In this document: piece after piece, positions 27,601 through 41,809 of the stretch | Position numbering within the stretch: position 1 is the stretch's first letter | How the letters are laid out: each line of letters opens with the position of its first letter | Assembly (NCBI GenBank): GCA_024305405.1 | Contig: JAKNDB010000086.1 | Coordinates: 1,797,001-1,861,000 of the forward strand | Reading direction: 5' to 3' | From: Dirofilaria immitis | Taxonomy: Eukaryota; Nematoda; Chromadorea; Rhabditida; Onchocercidae | Length of the DNA stretch: 64,000 nt | Made by a program: the position numbers and the translations under genes | Notes under the pieces: generated by a model | What the model saw: the letters and a program-made list of their open reading frames with translations, nothing else | What the model was told of the DNA's origin: nothing | The model's database searches: none

Positions 27601-28410
27601 GATCTACTTACTGACAATTTATTCGTCATACATGTTATAGTAGACAATTATCCAGAAACACCACTGGCACGAAAATCGCTAAGTAACTCTTATTGTTTTC
27701 CAAATTGAAGAAAATTTCTAAACTTTTCTGAGAATTATGTTCGATCTGATTGAGGTTTTTTTTTTTGTCTTATCATATTATTTATATTGATCGTTCGTCT
27801 TGTGATGAGAGTTTTTGTCCGTTCCGATAGTTGTCCAAATGGATGATCTTAACGTTTTATAAATAAGAGTTTATTCATTTTATGTCAACCTTGACACATT
27901 AATTTATAAAGCAAAAAAATTAATTCATAACAAACATATTGCAGAATCTTTTTTCCACAACTATCACTATTTCAAAATAGTAATTAGTGTAAACATTAGG
28001 CTCCAATAAAATTATGACATTTGTTTAAACTTACAGTACCTGATGATTTTAGACTAATTATGTTAGCGTCATTTCATCTAGTGCTGACGTTCAAATAGGT
28101 ATTTCAAATTCGATTGGCCACGTCTTCGTCACAATGTAATGAATTATGATCAAACAATGCAATATAGTTTGAAAATGTCGTCGCTCACTTTACACAGTTT
28201 TAGAGAATATTAAAATCAAAAGGATTATCTCTATTGCATTACGCAAGGATATCGTCAATAGAATGATTTTATTTAAGTGCAGTAGTCTCTGTTGAATAAA
28301 TAACATCGGAACAATGTGTGTTGTTTGATGATATATTACTACATTCTTCACTCCTATTGCACATAGCAGCTGGATCATCCATCAGTTATGATTAAATCTC
28401 ACGGATGCTT

Positions 28411-31400
28411 TTATATCCCTTCATTCCTCGTCTTTCCGGTTTCTCCCAATTTGCTTTGTTTTCGTTTTACTTCATCAAATTTCCGTTGGATTTCATCTAG
28501 AACCCAGGAAATTTCCGTATTACTGCTTCTGAAATAATCTTTTCTTCAGTTAATCAAATTTTTGGGATTTTCGATTCGTTTTTCCATTTTCCGATTCAGA
28601 ATCTTAATTTCAATTTAATCTTTTGGAGGAAGTCCACAGGTCACAATTTATAGAAGTCTTTATTACAACTTCGAAAATTTTTTTAATTGGATATTTTTTA
28701 TTTAGCTCTTGAATTAATTTCAAATCATGTAATTTTGAAAACCATGGGACCAATTATGTTTATTAGAACTAGCTGCTACCAGAAAGAATTACAAAAACAC
28801 CCAAACATCACCCAGACATTTTGTTATTTAGTTCTTGAATTAGAATATCAGCAATCTGCTTCAGTTCGTGAATATCATTTGCTATATTTCTCTTTCGTTA
28901 GTAAAAGAGTGCAGTGATATTTCTTTTCTTTTAAATCTTCACCATCGAATCGAAGCAATAACTCATCAAGGCGTTCGTTCACCTATATTGATCATAAGAA
29001 TGCGCTTAGAAAAATATTTTGGTATCTCAGAAAGATTCAGTGCAGATTCTTCATTTTTATTCTAGAATGTTGCATATTCTTCAGTGCTACAAAATCAATT
29101 ACTTTTTGAATCGTGGAATGAAAGACGTCAATAATACCAAGTTTTGTTTCTTTTTCGTTCACAGCATGATAAAATTTTTCCCAAATCGATTCTAATCTTT
29201 GGTTCAATTTTAATCCAGGCTGCACTTCCATTCTTAATGATCGTCTTAATACAAGCACCACCTGACACAGTTGCTTGCCATACCCATAAATACTCTAAAA
29301 AGTATGTTCACAATTTTCTAAGAATGCTTATTTAAAATTCCGAACTAAAACTAGAAGAAAGATCAGAAAATGAAACTCGAATTCCAAACAGTCATCTTAG
29401 CGATAATGATGTCGCGAATTCGCATTTGCGAGACCCCGACTAAATGAACCATCAAATAAATGTCAACATCAAATAAATGGAGTCATTTAATCAATTTTAC
29501 ATTTCTTAGGTCCCCACGCCTTTTTTTTTTTATTTTTGTTTTTATCTGAGCTCATTCCCCATGGGAAATGCCTTTGTTAGCAATCGCTTATAATATCTAA
29601 AATTCACATCTTTGTCGAAATTCTTATCCTAATCTTCTCACTGGATTCGTCTAGGTTGTAATTGAATCTTAACAGCCCGTTGCCTAATAGGAAAACCACC
29701 CTCACCTCATAATTCACATAAACCTTATTGTATAACGAAACAGATATCTTTTTGAATAAAAGTTCTTATTATCGGCTGGACATCAACACAGTTCCAACCA
29801 TCCCAGTTTAATCTAACTCAGCACATCTGAACACAACACGACTCAACCCAATTCACCTCAGCAAACCACAGTAAGCTGATCAACTAACACGACAAATCAA
29901 CCCGTTGAAACACTGGTGGTATTTGGCTAATATTCGACATCACACTTCGCGGTCAAAAAATTCGCGACAAATAAAATACTAATTCATGAATCAACTTGAG
30001 AAACCACTTGCTAATAGAATCGTTTTTTAATAAAAAATTCACTCGCCCGAGCGGTTTCTTCAAGTTTTAATGTATTTCCTTGCACAAGATGTAGTTGTCT
30101 TAAGTCATATAGTGTATGATTATATTCATTCACCAAAGTTTCGTAAAGTTCTTCAATCCAAAGAATTGCCTGAAATACATAGTCTTTTTATTGCAAAATC
30201 CCATGTCTAAGAATATTTTAATATATAATAGAATTAAACAATTTCAACTACAAAAAAAAATTCAGCTACTATTGCATTAATCACTGATCCGAACTAAAAA
30301 TCTTTCTCCTCATTTTTCTCTCAATCTATTTGGGAGAAATCCGATGTCATAAATAACCTGCAGGCCATCTTTTTCACATGTGTAGAGCTGTAGAAACTGA
30401 TGAATTTTAGTCTGCGAACATCCGCTAAATTCTGACAACGTCGTCTTCGACCACGTGATTCGTCCAATATTTCTCTGTAATCTGTTTTGATGAATCAGCT
30501 CTTCGCTCCATTGCTATTTGTAGGTTGTTGGAATAAAAACGAAACACACAATACAACCTGATGTGTATAATACCCGTTGAATAATCATGTGTGATAGATC
30601 TATCCACTGAGTTTGATTCATCAATGCAGAGCTCATCAATGAATGATATACCACTAGTGATCAAATCGCGATAAACTTTTTCTTAAAATCAAATTGTAAT
30701 TTATCATATCAATACTTTCGAATTGTGAGAATTAAAGTAACCACATCACAAAAATAAAAATGATATCGGAAAGAAATGAAGTACTTGAATATCCAAACTG
30801 ATGGCGAAATTCAATATAAAATACAAGCAATACCCATTTCATCTACTTTATTTTCCATTTCATTTCGCTCTTTCTCGGCTGTTGCAATATCAACCGCCTT
30901 TACATTTGTACATAGCGATTCTAACAACGAATTTGTTCTTCGTGAGAACTAAAAATTTCAATTACTATTTATAAGCTTTTTGTTTACATGATCACCTTAT
31001 ACGCTTTAATCATTTTAAATTACATAAATGAAAAGTATAAAATATCATTACCGTTATTACATACATTTAAAATTCAACATGTTCAATTCCGCTTATCAAC
31101 TAATCACTATCATAAAATGAAAGTCATACATCAAACAGCATGCGATAGAAATTAACGGAGCGCAACGCGATCTTCTTTTGATACATGACTCGTGTACAGA
31201 ATGCATGGACCAGCTGTTGTACTTCGTCTATGTTTTGTTGCAATACTACTACGTATTTTGGAAATTCATTTTGTAGTTCGTGTCCCACTGCTACCAATTC
31301 ACGTGACTGTTCTTCTAGATCCTGATAAAATTTTTAAATCGTTTAAATTAATTCCAATTTCTAAAATTTTTCATCTGTAAGAGCGAATATTTATCAACCA

Positions 31401-33765
31401 TTATGCTGTTGTCATTTGCTGGACGTAAATGCAAAAAAAAAAAAGGAACGCTGTTGTTAATTAAACTATTCATTTTTTGTTCATCAAACTTATTATTAAA
31501 CAATAGTACTAAACGGACCATCGATTTGCTTTCTAATTTATTATGTTCTTTCAGTATTTGTTTGGCATCGTCGTATGATTCACCAATTTCATGTAAGGTC
31601 AGAAGCCATCTCTCACCAGCATTTAAAATCCATTTCACTAAATTATGAACTCCTTCATTATGATTTTCCAACAACTTCAACATTGCACTTCGCTCTTCTC
31701 GATGCACCACTGTTTCTGGCTTTTCTTTAATATCCTGCAAAAAATTATGTTTCAGCAGATCTGCCCAACTATTCTAATTTCAATTTTTTGCTCAGAAAAA
31801 AAAACTTTATTAAATAGAAACTTATATATCAATGAGAAATTAAGGAATATTTTCATCGAGCAGTCTTTCAAAAGCAGTCTGTGTCTAAAGACTTCATCTT
31901 ACTCAATCTTTAAAGAACCTTGATTTGTTTTATCAGCAGATCAACACGCTGGGCAGCGTTGTCCCAGTCGCCGTTTATACTTTTCTTCACAGTTTTCATC
32001 CCACTATTTTGCATTAATTCATCAAGTAAATCATATCCTGAACGACCAATTATGCAGAAAATATTATATGACGTTGCATAACTTGCCTAATCAATTGATT
32101 TGTTTCAGTTGCACGTTTATTGTAAAGTTATTTTTCGTCAGATCCCGATAATGCATGCATTGAATTAAGTTTAGAGATTGATAATTTTTCAATCCAGTCA
32201 TAAAAATTTCTTACAAGAATCATCGTGCCCGAAATTTTTTTCACCTGCTCGAAGAAGTTCATTTGACTTGAAACCGTCGTCCTTCAAAGTATTTTCATCG
32301 AACTGATTGCATGTATTAGGAATCGAATTGCAATGTTTTTGTTGCTTTCTATCCAGTTGTTTGCTTTTTCACATAATTCTCAAATTTCTTGGACACTTTC
32401 GTATGATAAAAAATATTGAAAGTAAAGAAAAACTATGTTATACAGCATAATTTTTGACAAAAATAACCTGTCTGAGTAGAATCCATGAATATGGATCATA
32501 GTGCAAGTTTCCACCAAGGATATCTGGTAATTGTGTGACATCTACGAAGCGAGATAATTTAAATAGAGAGATTAGAGTGCACTATAAAGAAGTAAAATAA
32601 AACGTTAGAGCGTTATTTTTTTTTTTCATCTTTTCTCTTCGCCTTTTTCTCAAGAAGTTTTCAGGGTCTAGTTTGACAATGTCTGCACACTAGACAAAAA
32701 GGAAATTTTTGGCGTGTTACCTGTAATTAAATATTATTTGAAATAATGGTCTTGGTACTGAGTCAAAGCTATCTATCGCAAAAAGTTCTCTGGAACTAAC
32801 ATTTACCTTGAACTGGTAAGCTTCTTTGATAAGTTCGAAATTAAGTCTTTGTTGATCGAAGAATTTCTCCGGTTGAATGACGAGTACAAATCGGATTCGC
32901 TGATACAATGCTTGCTGCAGTGGTTTTTATTACATGAAAATCTACTATAAATTAAGCCTTAGTTTAAAAATTTTATTATAAGATCCTCAAAAATGAATGA
33001 ATACAAACTTGACATGCTCGCAGGGCGCCACGTATATGTTTTACCATTGCTTTACGCCCATCAATCACTATTGTAAATCCAAGTTTGCGGACATTCTCAA
33101 CAGGTATTTGGGAAAGATATCTAATCACTGATGCAAGTTCTTCATAATTCGGAGTAAAGAATGTCTCCATGCCTAAATTTCATGACATATTCGAACTAAC
33201 TTGTTAGTAATTAAAAACTGCGCTTGAGCCAGGAATAATAAATTAATATTAGCAGTACGTTATTTGCAAATAATGATAATCTGTAAATTGTTAATTTTAC
33301 GAATTAAGCAAAATTTTTAATCGATTTAAAACTGAATCTTATGAAAAATGTTAATTTATTTGTAATATAAAGATGACTCAATAATAGTTTTTCACTAGTA
33401 AGTTACGAAAATAAATAATATGATATAAAAATATGAAGTAGTTGTTATAAACAATATTTCTGAAGTAACAAGAAAAATAATGATAGCGGTAATAAAAAAA
33501 TAGGCAAAAATAGTACTGGACTGTTTGCTACTATCACCCATAAAATTTATAAATAGTAATGGTGATCCTGAACGATCCCGACATCCTGTAAAAGATTAAT
33601 TTAAATGCGGAAAAAATACTGACAGGCAAAATTAATATGTAATTTAATTTTCTCTTTTACGAAAAGAATTCCTAAATTAATTCTTTAAGCTGTTAATAAA
33701 TTACTATATTAACCGGGCAAGGCGATGACAGACGATTCGATTAGATATTGATCCAGCTGTTGCAT
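28411..33765 (-). CDS. SESTD1: SESTD1-like protein (CRAL-TRIO domain plus spectrin repeats)
   Basis: Minus-strand exons, 5' to 3': 33714-33765, 33517-33585, 33009-33172, about 32800-32914, 32469-32541, 32245-about 32400, 31919-32037, 31519-31734, 31130-31321, 30834-30948, 30558-30681, 30358-30474, 30047-30169, about 29103-29294, 28812-28982, 28411-28528. The protein starts MQQLDQYLIESSVIALPG and passes into CRAL-TRIO motifs GCRDRSGSPLLF, LGFTIVIDGRK and LGGNLHYD. Spectrin-like repeats follow: LVKWILNAGERWL, RRCQNLADVRRLK, AILWIEELYETL, RLESIWEKFYHAV. The order and tail match vertebrate SESTD1 throughout. Human SESTD1 binds phospholipids and TRPC4/5 channels; that role here is inferred. One-base shifts occur at 30405-30408, near 28887-28889 and probably near 32365. 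The intron after 30047 appears to use a GC donor. TRIO/kalirin were considered, but no DH domain follows. Confidence 0.87.
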
Positions 33766-35959
33766 GTTTTCAACGGTTATTCTATTGAATTATCCAGTGC
33801 AAACAGTTATAACAAAATCTGTGTCAAGGAATTTATGATATCAAAGTCCTTATTGCCACTTTCATAGCTTATGGAATTTTTTTCCTACTGAAATGACAAA
33901 AGATTATAACAAATAGAAATACTAAGCACTTATCAGGTATACTTCAGGATTTCTCGGTGAAAACAACTATTCACAAATTATTACAACTGTTTATGCTTGT
34001 ACTCAGTGATTTTCCAGGTACTGCCAATAACAATCTTTTGCACTTGAAATCGTTTTTCGATAATTTTGCTTGTCGATAAAATGAAAGATCACAATTACAG
34101 TTCTTTTATTGGAAGTTCTTTGCTAGTTACTATCATCAGCTCGCTATTAACTTTATGCTATAAAACAAAATGGGCATCTGAATCCATGTAGTGATTGAAC
34201 GACGTTACATTTTAATAAGCAGCAATTTACAGGACTTTGCTGATAATGAAATATAGAAAGATTTGGTTCAATCTGGCAAAAAATGAAAAATATTTAAATG
34301 GAAAATTAAAAAGGATAATGAATATGATGCGGTTCAATAATCAACCTGTCAACCGAAATGATGATGATAAGTAGGACGACAGAATTCCATTCCTTCCCTA
34401 TGTTCCTTTTATTTATCAGCCTCTGTTCTGGCACCTCTTTAGTTGAAACATTATTACAAGGCAGTGATTTAATAGACTGAGACTTGTTTAGTTCAATTCA
34501 ATAAGACAGGAGGAAAGAAAGAGAAAAGGAGCGGTCGTTCAACTTTACATTAGGCACCTTCCTCGCTGTTTAAAGTTTCTCTTCACATATCATTGTAACA
34601 GTAAGAGAAGAACTTCGCCTCGAGATTATAGCAGCTGTAAAATGATTACTCACGAGACTTGAAAATAATAATAACAATGCAAAAGAAAACATGTATATAT
34701 ATATCAATGTCGTCCGTCTCAAACAGTGCAGAAATCCTATATTTATGTATCATCGATGTTCGCTAAATTGGAAATAATGATGCCTATTTTAAATTTTCAT
34801 AAGACAAAAAGTGAGTTTCTCACTTCCGTATTCAAAACCGATTTCCCACACCTAGTAGTTTATTCATTCCATCATTTGTTTTCCCACTTTCTGACCAGCT
34901 CAGCCTTTACCAAATTTCTGCATCTTTGTTTTTATCTACTTTGGCTTTACTATTTCTGAGGCCAGAAACTTCAGATATCGCTTGTTGTGCAATGAAATGT
35001 GTAACACTATAACTCCTAAAATTTGCTCGTCAAAGATAATATGTTATATACTGCTGGTAGAATAGATTTATTATATTTTTAAACAAGAATTAAGAAAAAA
35101 GCATAAAATTGACCATGCATAGCATATTATTATCCATATAATGGAAACAAACGGATTGATATTCTTTGATTTCCAGCCCAAGCTGAATTAACTTACACTC
35201 CTCAACATTATACTTAAATATAATTGATAAAATCTTTTTGCCATCAATATTTTCGTTTCAGTCATGTTTGTGAAGTTATAGAAAGAGACATCCACGTCAA
35301 ACTCCATTCATCGAAATAACTCTATTATAATGAAAGGAGTGGCATATTTGGAGTGAGTTGCATATAACACTGTATTTTCTTAAAAATGAACTAGAAAAGG
35401 ATTATTGTGTTATGCTAATACAAATGCAACAATCAATAACTGAATATATCAGGTGATTAATTGTCCCTTATAAAGCGTGACACGTCATTAAAAAAAAATT
35501 TAAAGGAACTTAAAACAACGGAATCTTACTTACTAATTACATCAATTTTGAATAATGGCAAAAGTCATCATTTGCGAATTTCCAAATTTATTTCAAATTG
35601 ATTTATAGCATAATTAGAAGAAAAATGATTGTTTATCAAAAACCGAATCAGAAGTAACAGTTTATGAAAGCAATCTTCCAGAAACATTTATTTATATTTC
35701 AGGTATAGACTAACTTTATCTTAATTTTCCGTATGAAATGTTTCTAAGATTCTTGATTCATGCGAATGGCATTGTTTCAAACAAACTTCTATCCGTAGAA
35801 CCGAAATATTTCATAATATAAATATGAAGAAATAATCAGTGGACAACAGCAGAATCCATTTGGTGAATATCTTCGCAATGACCACGACAGCAAAGAAAAA
35901 CAAAGACTAAAAAGACGCCGAATTTTTAATCAACCAAAATATATGGTGGAGATAATAAT
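33766..35959. other. Intergenic, upstream of SESTD1
   Basis: About 2.2 kb before the repeat-rich block. It should include SESTD1 5' sequence. I see no coding exon; the open frame at 34726-34959 has no family feature. A short (TA)n run lies near 34694-34703. Confidence 0.45.
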
Positions 35960-36240
35960 TAATACCTATCGAGATGTTGTTATCGTCGGTAAAATTGAAA
36001 TATTTTATGATGTAAAATATGACGAAATGATCAAAGAATTTTGTATAGTAGAAATTTGTAATATTTCCCAGACAAATAAACTCGAATCTCATTGTAAAGC
36101 CTTTTGTTCTCTCATCTAATTTTATATATAATTAACAATATTGTAAATCACCACTCACCATCAAGACCGACAAACATTGTTGCCCGTGATAGCTATTTAT
36201 AAGAAAAATTTTTCACAATTTTTAGTACCCGAGTCTGGCT
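35960..36240 (+). repeat. Diverged direct repeat, copy 1 (possible 5' LTR)
   Basis: This segment resembles 41810-42140 in the same orientation over roughly 270 bases, with many substitutions and small gaps. Shared blocks include TATGATGTAA, AAGAATTTTG followed by ATAGTAGAAA, TCTCA/TAAA blocks, and CATCAAGACCGA versus CTATCAAGATCGA, then a CCCGAGTC end. A BEL/Pao integrase relic lies between the copies on the same strand, so decayed LTRs are the simplest reading. Confidence 0.5.
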
Positions 36241-38159
36241 AAATCAGCATAACCAACAAAGAGAAAAATCCTGAAACTTCTCAACGAAATAAAAGAATTC
36301 GATCTAATATCACCAGACCGAAGCCGCCCGGGAGAAGAATTATAACTGTTTGAATTCTATATTCATACACTCGAGTAAATAAATCATGACTAACTCATGA
36401 TGTTGGAAAAGGAAAATTATATTTGAAACAAATATAATAAATTATTTAACCAAGAAACAACAAGTAGTTCAGGCTGACTCAAAGTGGAAAGTCGTCCTTA
36501 GAAAAAGGGAACAATTATTTAGCCTTAAGAGTTACTTGAAATAATTTATAGACTAATCGGAGCTAATTATTTCGTTAAATTTATTCTAGATAAAATTCGA
36601 AATCTAAATTCTGGATTTTTTTAATCCATACAAAATGACTGCTGCAAATCGGTATATAAATGAAACCCATAGATAGAAGGCAACATCTACAGAACCCTCA
36701 CATGTCACAAATGCCATCAAACTCCAGATATAGTTCAATTCTAGAAATTAGGACTGACAGACATTCAAAAATAATCTAATGCCTATGATGATAAAAAGAC
36801 ATTACAATAATTCAAATAAAGCACTAAGAAGAAAGAAAGATACTAAATCTACTGGCCATGAAAAGAAACAAAGTCAAATTAAATAATAATTATGTCACTG
36901 ATTCAATGGGTATTGCTTAGACATACAGAATCAGAAGGACTGAATGAAGAAATATGTGGGATTTGTATTGTAATGGAGAAAATTTGTGTAGATTAAAAAG
37001 TCGATTAAAAAACTCAGAACTAGATGAAAACCGTAAACATTAAATTTATCTTACAAGGCATCGTATAACCAAATTTCTCATATAAAGAAAACATGAAGAA
37101 TTGTATCGTGGTGGAACTATACTCTTCAAGAAATAAGCCGTAAGTTTTGGCAACCAAAGGGCAGAACCGAAATCAAACGAATCATAAATAAATGCATGGA
37201 TTGCAAACGATGATCCTAAATCATTTAAATAACCTATTATGTTCAATCTTCTTGTCTTCTTGTCAGAATAACCGAAAAATCCTATATTTTCATGACTCAT
37301 TATTTAACAAAGGAATGTCTAATGTAATGAATATTTATGTAATTCTCGTCTTTGTTCTTTATTACGAAGCTTATCTTCAATAGTAAAATATCGTAAACCA
37401 ATTCACCTGTAAATATTTCCGATGTTATAAAACTTATGTGCAATGTTTAAAATATTTTCCTATCAAATCCATGCTAACACTGCGCGGGAATATTTTTAAC
37501 CACTTCCACGGTATTGAAAAATTTCGAATTAAGTTTAAGCAATATTTCTTATATTATTTTTTCCACGTTATTTTTTATGCATTAATTTATGCAGTAAGTG
37601 TGCCATTATTCGATTTCTTATTGTCCACAGTCCAGCCTCTATGCGTATGATTATCCACATAAATTCAATTTTGTCGATTTCCATTCCATCATTATCACTA
37701 TTGTGGACCTCTTCCCTTTTTTTCTCTTATCCTTGATATTTAACCTTTTCTTACTAGCCCAATTCCAAGGCTCATACGAGCCGTCTTGGAATTCAGTTCT
37801 TTTTTGGGTATTGCGAAAAATCAATCTCCATTGATCGTTGTGATCGTGCCTCTTTGCTTCATCCTTCTTTGCTCACGATGTCTCCTGTTGGGAAAAAGTC
37901 TTTTCTTCAGAATAGTAGGAGAGAATCCTCTCCTATATTTGCCTTGGTTGGATATGTTGTTAACTAGAGAATGGTCGTTTTTGGCAGTTGTAACTTGGCT
38001 AGATCAACAATAGGTTTATTTGGCTTATACGATATTATAAACATAATATGGCTCTTATACAAGGATCTGAATCAAATGCTAATACACAGGAATATCAAAG
38101 AACACAAACACAGAAAAATCGAATATGAATAAATGCCCTAATGCTTACTGCAATATCGT
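36241..38159. other. Possible internal part of decayed element; no readable gene
   Basis: About 1.9 kb with no open frame that I can place in a family. An imperfect hairpin, ATTCCAAGGCTC...GAGCCGTCTTGGAAT, lies at 37761-37791. Open frames at 37438-38013 (+) look membrane-like by composition but have no known match and may be by-products of AT-rich sequence. Confidence 0.35.
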
Positions 38160-38520
38160 ACCTTACCTTTGATTTGTCGTTCTCCTCTCGTTACACCGCC
38201 GTTCTCCTCTCGTTACACCACTACTATTTCTCGTGCCTTTGAACTTTGGTTCCTGTTGCGTCGAATTGTCCTCGAAACTATTGTTCCTGTCGAATTACAT
38301 CGAATTGCTGCTATCAAATATTTGCTCCCAGTAGCTGTCGAATTGAACTTGAGTTGCCGTCGAGTAATTGCTCATGAATAACTGTCAAATTGCTGTTTTC
38401 GAACTCTTTGGGCAACTTTTTGAGTAATTCTGCTCCGAAATTTCTCCCTTATATACCCTTCGGCATATCGCCTTTGATGGTTGACGTCACTCTAACTTTG
38501 GCGACGTTCGCCATTTAAAT
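38160..38520 (-). promoter_or_regulatory. Promoter-like block with CRE and TATA on minus strand
   Basis: Read on the minus strand, a palindromic CRE (TGACGTCA, 38482-38489) is followed about 25 bases later by TATATAAGG (38448-38456). Then comes a GC-richer leader with repeated CAATTCGA/ATTCGACAG words and two exact 20-bp direct repeats (38178-38197 and 38200-38219). A good splice donor, AAAG|GTAAGG, sits near 38165. This looks like a core promoter plus a non-coding first exon. It could be an LTR promoter, or an upstream first exon for SESTD1, which lies 4.4 kb downstream on the same strand. Confidence 0.4.
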
Positions 38521-38633
38521 GGAAAAAAATCGCTAAATTTTAATGTATGTGTTTTTCTTTGTTAATAATACTGGCCACTCCGTTATTTGACTCTTTTAAC
38601 ATTTTTATCTATATACACTAATTACATGTTTCA

Positions 38634-39208
<575 letters not shown>

Positions 39209-40144
39209 CTCAAGTCCCAAACTTTGCCGAAGGTAAAATCTAAAGACACCAGTCTCAAACTTTGCTAATTAAACTACTAATACGGTAAGCTTTTGTAATA
39301 CGACAATGAAGTTAACAATTAAGATTTCAATAAAACAAATTAATAACGGCAACAGCATGAAAAAAGAGATCCAATATGGCCCTTCACATTATTCATCCGA
39401 TCGATCCAAGAATGAAAACAATATAATCACAGAGATTGAACAGCCGAATCAAAGTGGCGTAGAAAGTAAAGAAAAAGAACCTCTCCTAACAAATCCTTTT
39501 ATGGTGTGGTTGTCTACAATTCCAAATATTGTATAAGCAAGCAATCTCATGGAAAAACATTTTAAACATTGTACATAAATTTTATTGTCATATCGGAAAC
39601 ATTCACACGTCAATTAGGCTATAGTATTTTACTATCGAAGATAAGATTGGTAATAGGAAACAAAGATGAGAATTAATTACATGATTCAGAAGACATTCAT
39701 TTATGTTAGATGATGAATTATGGAAAATGTATGATTGAGATCACATTCACATATGAATCTTTGTATTTCCTTTATCACTTAGCTTCACGAATAAACGCGA
39801 AGCTAAGTGATAAAAAAAAGTATCGTTATAAAAGGGTCTTTATTGGCTGAATCATCATTTTCGCTACCTTCGTTCTCGTAAGCAATACTCCAACAATATT
39901 TTAATTTCTGATTTTGCTTCATTTATATTAACGATATATCTTCATTGTACTGCGTAGCAGTAGACGGCAGTAAAGTTATGCTGACGCGTATCTTCCAAAT
40001 ACTCTATTTATGGTCTTTACTCCCTCAAAAAGAACTTCCACAATACTTCCAGAAATGTGATTCAAATACTCTGGAACTTCCGTATAAGCTGGATTGGATA
40101 TCTTGCTTCTACCTCAATCAAACGCAACATTAGATTAATTAAAA
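39209..40144. other. Unassigned stretch before the integrase relic
   Basis: Contains an open frame at 39306-39536 (+), 76 codons, hydrophilic with KSKNEN/KEKEPL-type runs; it may be a retroelement remnant but carries no motif I know. A 16-bp perfect hairpin (arms 39771-39786 and 39799-39814, core ATCACTTAGCTTC) lies within. Nothing else is recognised. Confidence 0.35.
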
Positions 40145-40800
40145 GATGGTAGCATTATTCATATGTTTTACGACTAGAGCAGCGCACTTACAATTAGTAG
40201 AAAGTTTATTTGCCGATAATTTTCTATTTGTTCTAAGAAGTTGTTGACATGGGTATCTAATGTTAGCCAGTTTCAAATGGTGAAATAAAATATCAATCTA
40301 AGTGATTTCTTGCAGAAAAAAAGAATCTGAAAAAGTATAATAGCGACAGCTCCTCAGAATGGAGGAATTTATTATTGAAAGAAAGTTATTATAAGAAAAT
40401 TAATAACTTTAATAGCAGAAGTAGAAGGCATACTCAGTGCTCGATCACTAACGTATAAGGATTTCACCAATTTGGTTATTCACCCAATCGACTTCCTTTC
40501 TTCTCATGCTTCACTAATTTTGCGATTAGTAATAAACATGACGAAGACAATTTATCCGTTATAAATTAGGCTATTGGATTAATATTCCAAAAATTTTGGA
40601 GACATTTTGAGGAAATATGGAAAAATAATTACTTGACTAGTTTAGAGAAAAAATGCAGAAAGAACATATTTCCCTAGAATTGTAGAAATAAGATGGTGAA
40701 CCAGAAGTTTCCAGTGAATGGAAACTAGCTACGATAAAAGAAATTATAAAAAATAAAGATGTAAATTCCTCTATTCTATTTGGTAGAAATATCAAATGGA
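40145..40800 (+). mobile_element. BEL/Pao LTR retrotransposon integrase relic
   Basis: Reading the plus strand with frame changes, the segment shows BEL/Pao integrase signatures: FTTRAAHLQLVESL near 40165-40215, VEGILSARSLTY then IHPIDFL near 40420-40490, and a C-terminal EWKLATIKEII near 40710-40750. Stops and frameshifts interrupt the frame, so it is inactive. BEL/Pao elements are common in filarial genomes. It lies between the two direct repeats at 35960 and 41810, in the orientation expected for a pol 3' end. Confidence 0.75.
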
Positions 40801-41809
40801 AAATCTTTAATGGAGCATTAAATGTGTTGTACTACTACAATAAAATATCGTTACATAATAGTATGTACTAAAGCGTTTCTCGGATTGTCGTTACCAGTAG
40901 CATCAAATAACAAAATCACTTACCTTTTACATGTCTATAAGAATTTAAAAAATCAAAGAGAACATAATAATTTAAAGTGATTGATTAGATGTCAGATATT
41001 AATTAATATCAAATTTCATATTCATGGAAGAAGAAAATTTACTTTTGCGATGGAATAAGGCTTAGCATCTAATCTCGATAATGCCGAATACTCAAATGCG
41101 AAAATAGTGAAGCACTATTCTTTGGAACGAAAAAAAGTGAAATTAGTGAATATATATATATATATATGTCATATGATTGTATACGAACTGCGGACTTCAT
41201 TTGTTTTTAATTACGAAAATGAAGCAATGATGATAACTAATCGCGATTTTATCAATCCTTATTCATTGAATAGTAATATTATTACCGATTCAAAAATCCA
41301 ACTAAAACATGAAAATGGAGAAATGTTCATCACGAAGGAAACATAATTTCGAAAGAATTGGGAATATCGACTCGAAATCAAGGATTAATCAATCTGTGGA
41401 ACCGAAAATTAAAATCCTTTAGGAAGAAATCATCCATAAGAATAAGTGGAAAAAGCAGAAGATAAATTTGGTGAACGGAAATAAAAGAATCATCGAAACT
41501 GGCAGCATATTAGAAATTGATTGTTTTCCTTAATATTCTTTCTTGTATTGTCAGTAGTAATAATCGCTGTTAAGTTGGAACTTGATATAATTTAGATCCG
41601 TAATTTGTCCAGGATGTGTTAAATCTTCTGCAAAAGCAAATTTTGACTATCTCCGTCAAATTCTACAAACTCCCTCGTTAAATATGGATGGACAAGAAAT
41701 AACTTTTAGACAAACTAATGTAAATTTTCTTTATACATTGCGTTAAAATCCAAATTTTTTGCCTCCCACATCTTTCCTCTCTCCTCCTCAAGTAGTTGAG
41801 CTTTTCGTT
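40801..41809. other. No recognised gene; 3' part of decayed element
   Basis: About 1 kb between the integrase relic and the second direct repeat. The open frame 41107-41346 (+) starts in a (TA)n-containing stretch and has no known motif. Likely untranslated or decayed element sequence. Confidence 0.35.

Noticed and set aside
28808..28810. TGA at the end of exon 28812-28982 as the SESTD1 stop
   Set aside because: A GG|GTGATG donor just before it joins in phase to 28411-28528, whose coiled-coil tail matches the end of SESTD1.
28411..33765. TRIO/kalirin or MCF2-type RhoGEF
   Set aside because: CRAL-TRIO plus spectrin repeats fit, but no DH-PH region follows, and the repeat motifs and tail match SESTD1 better.
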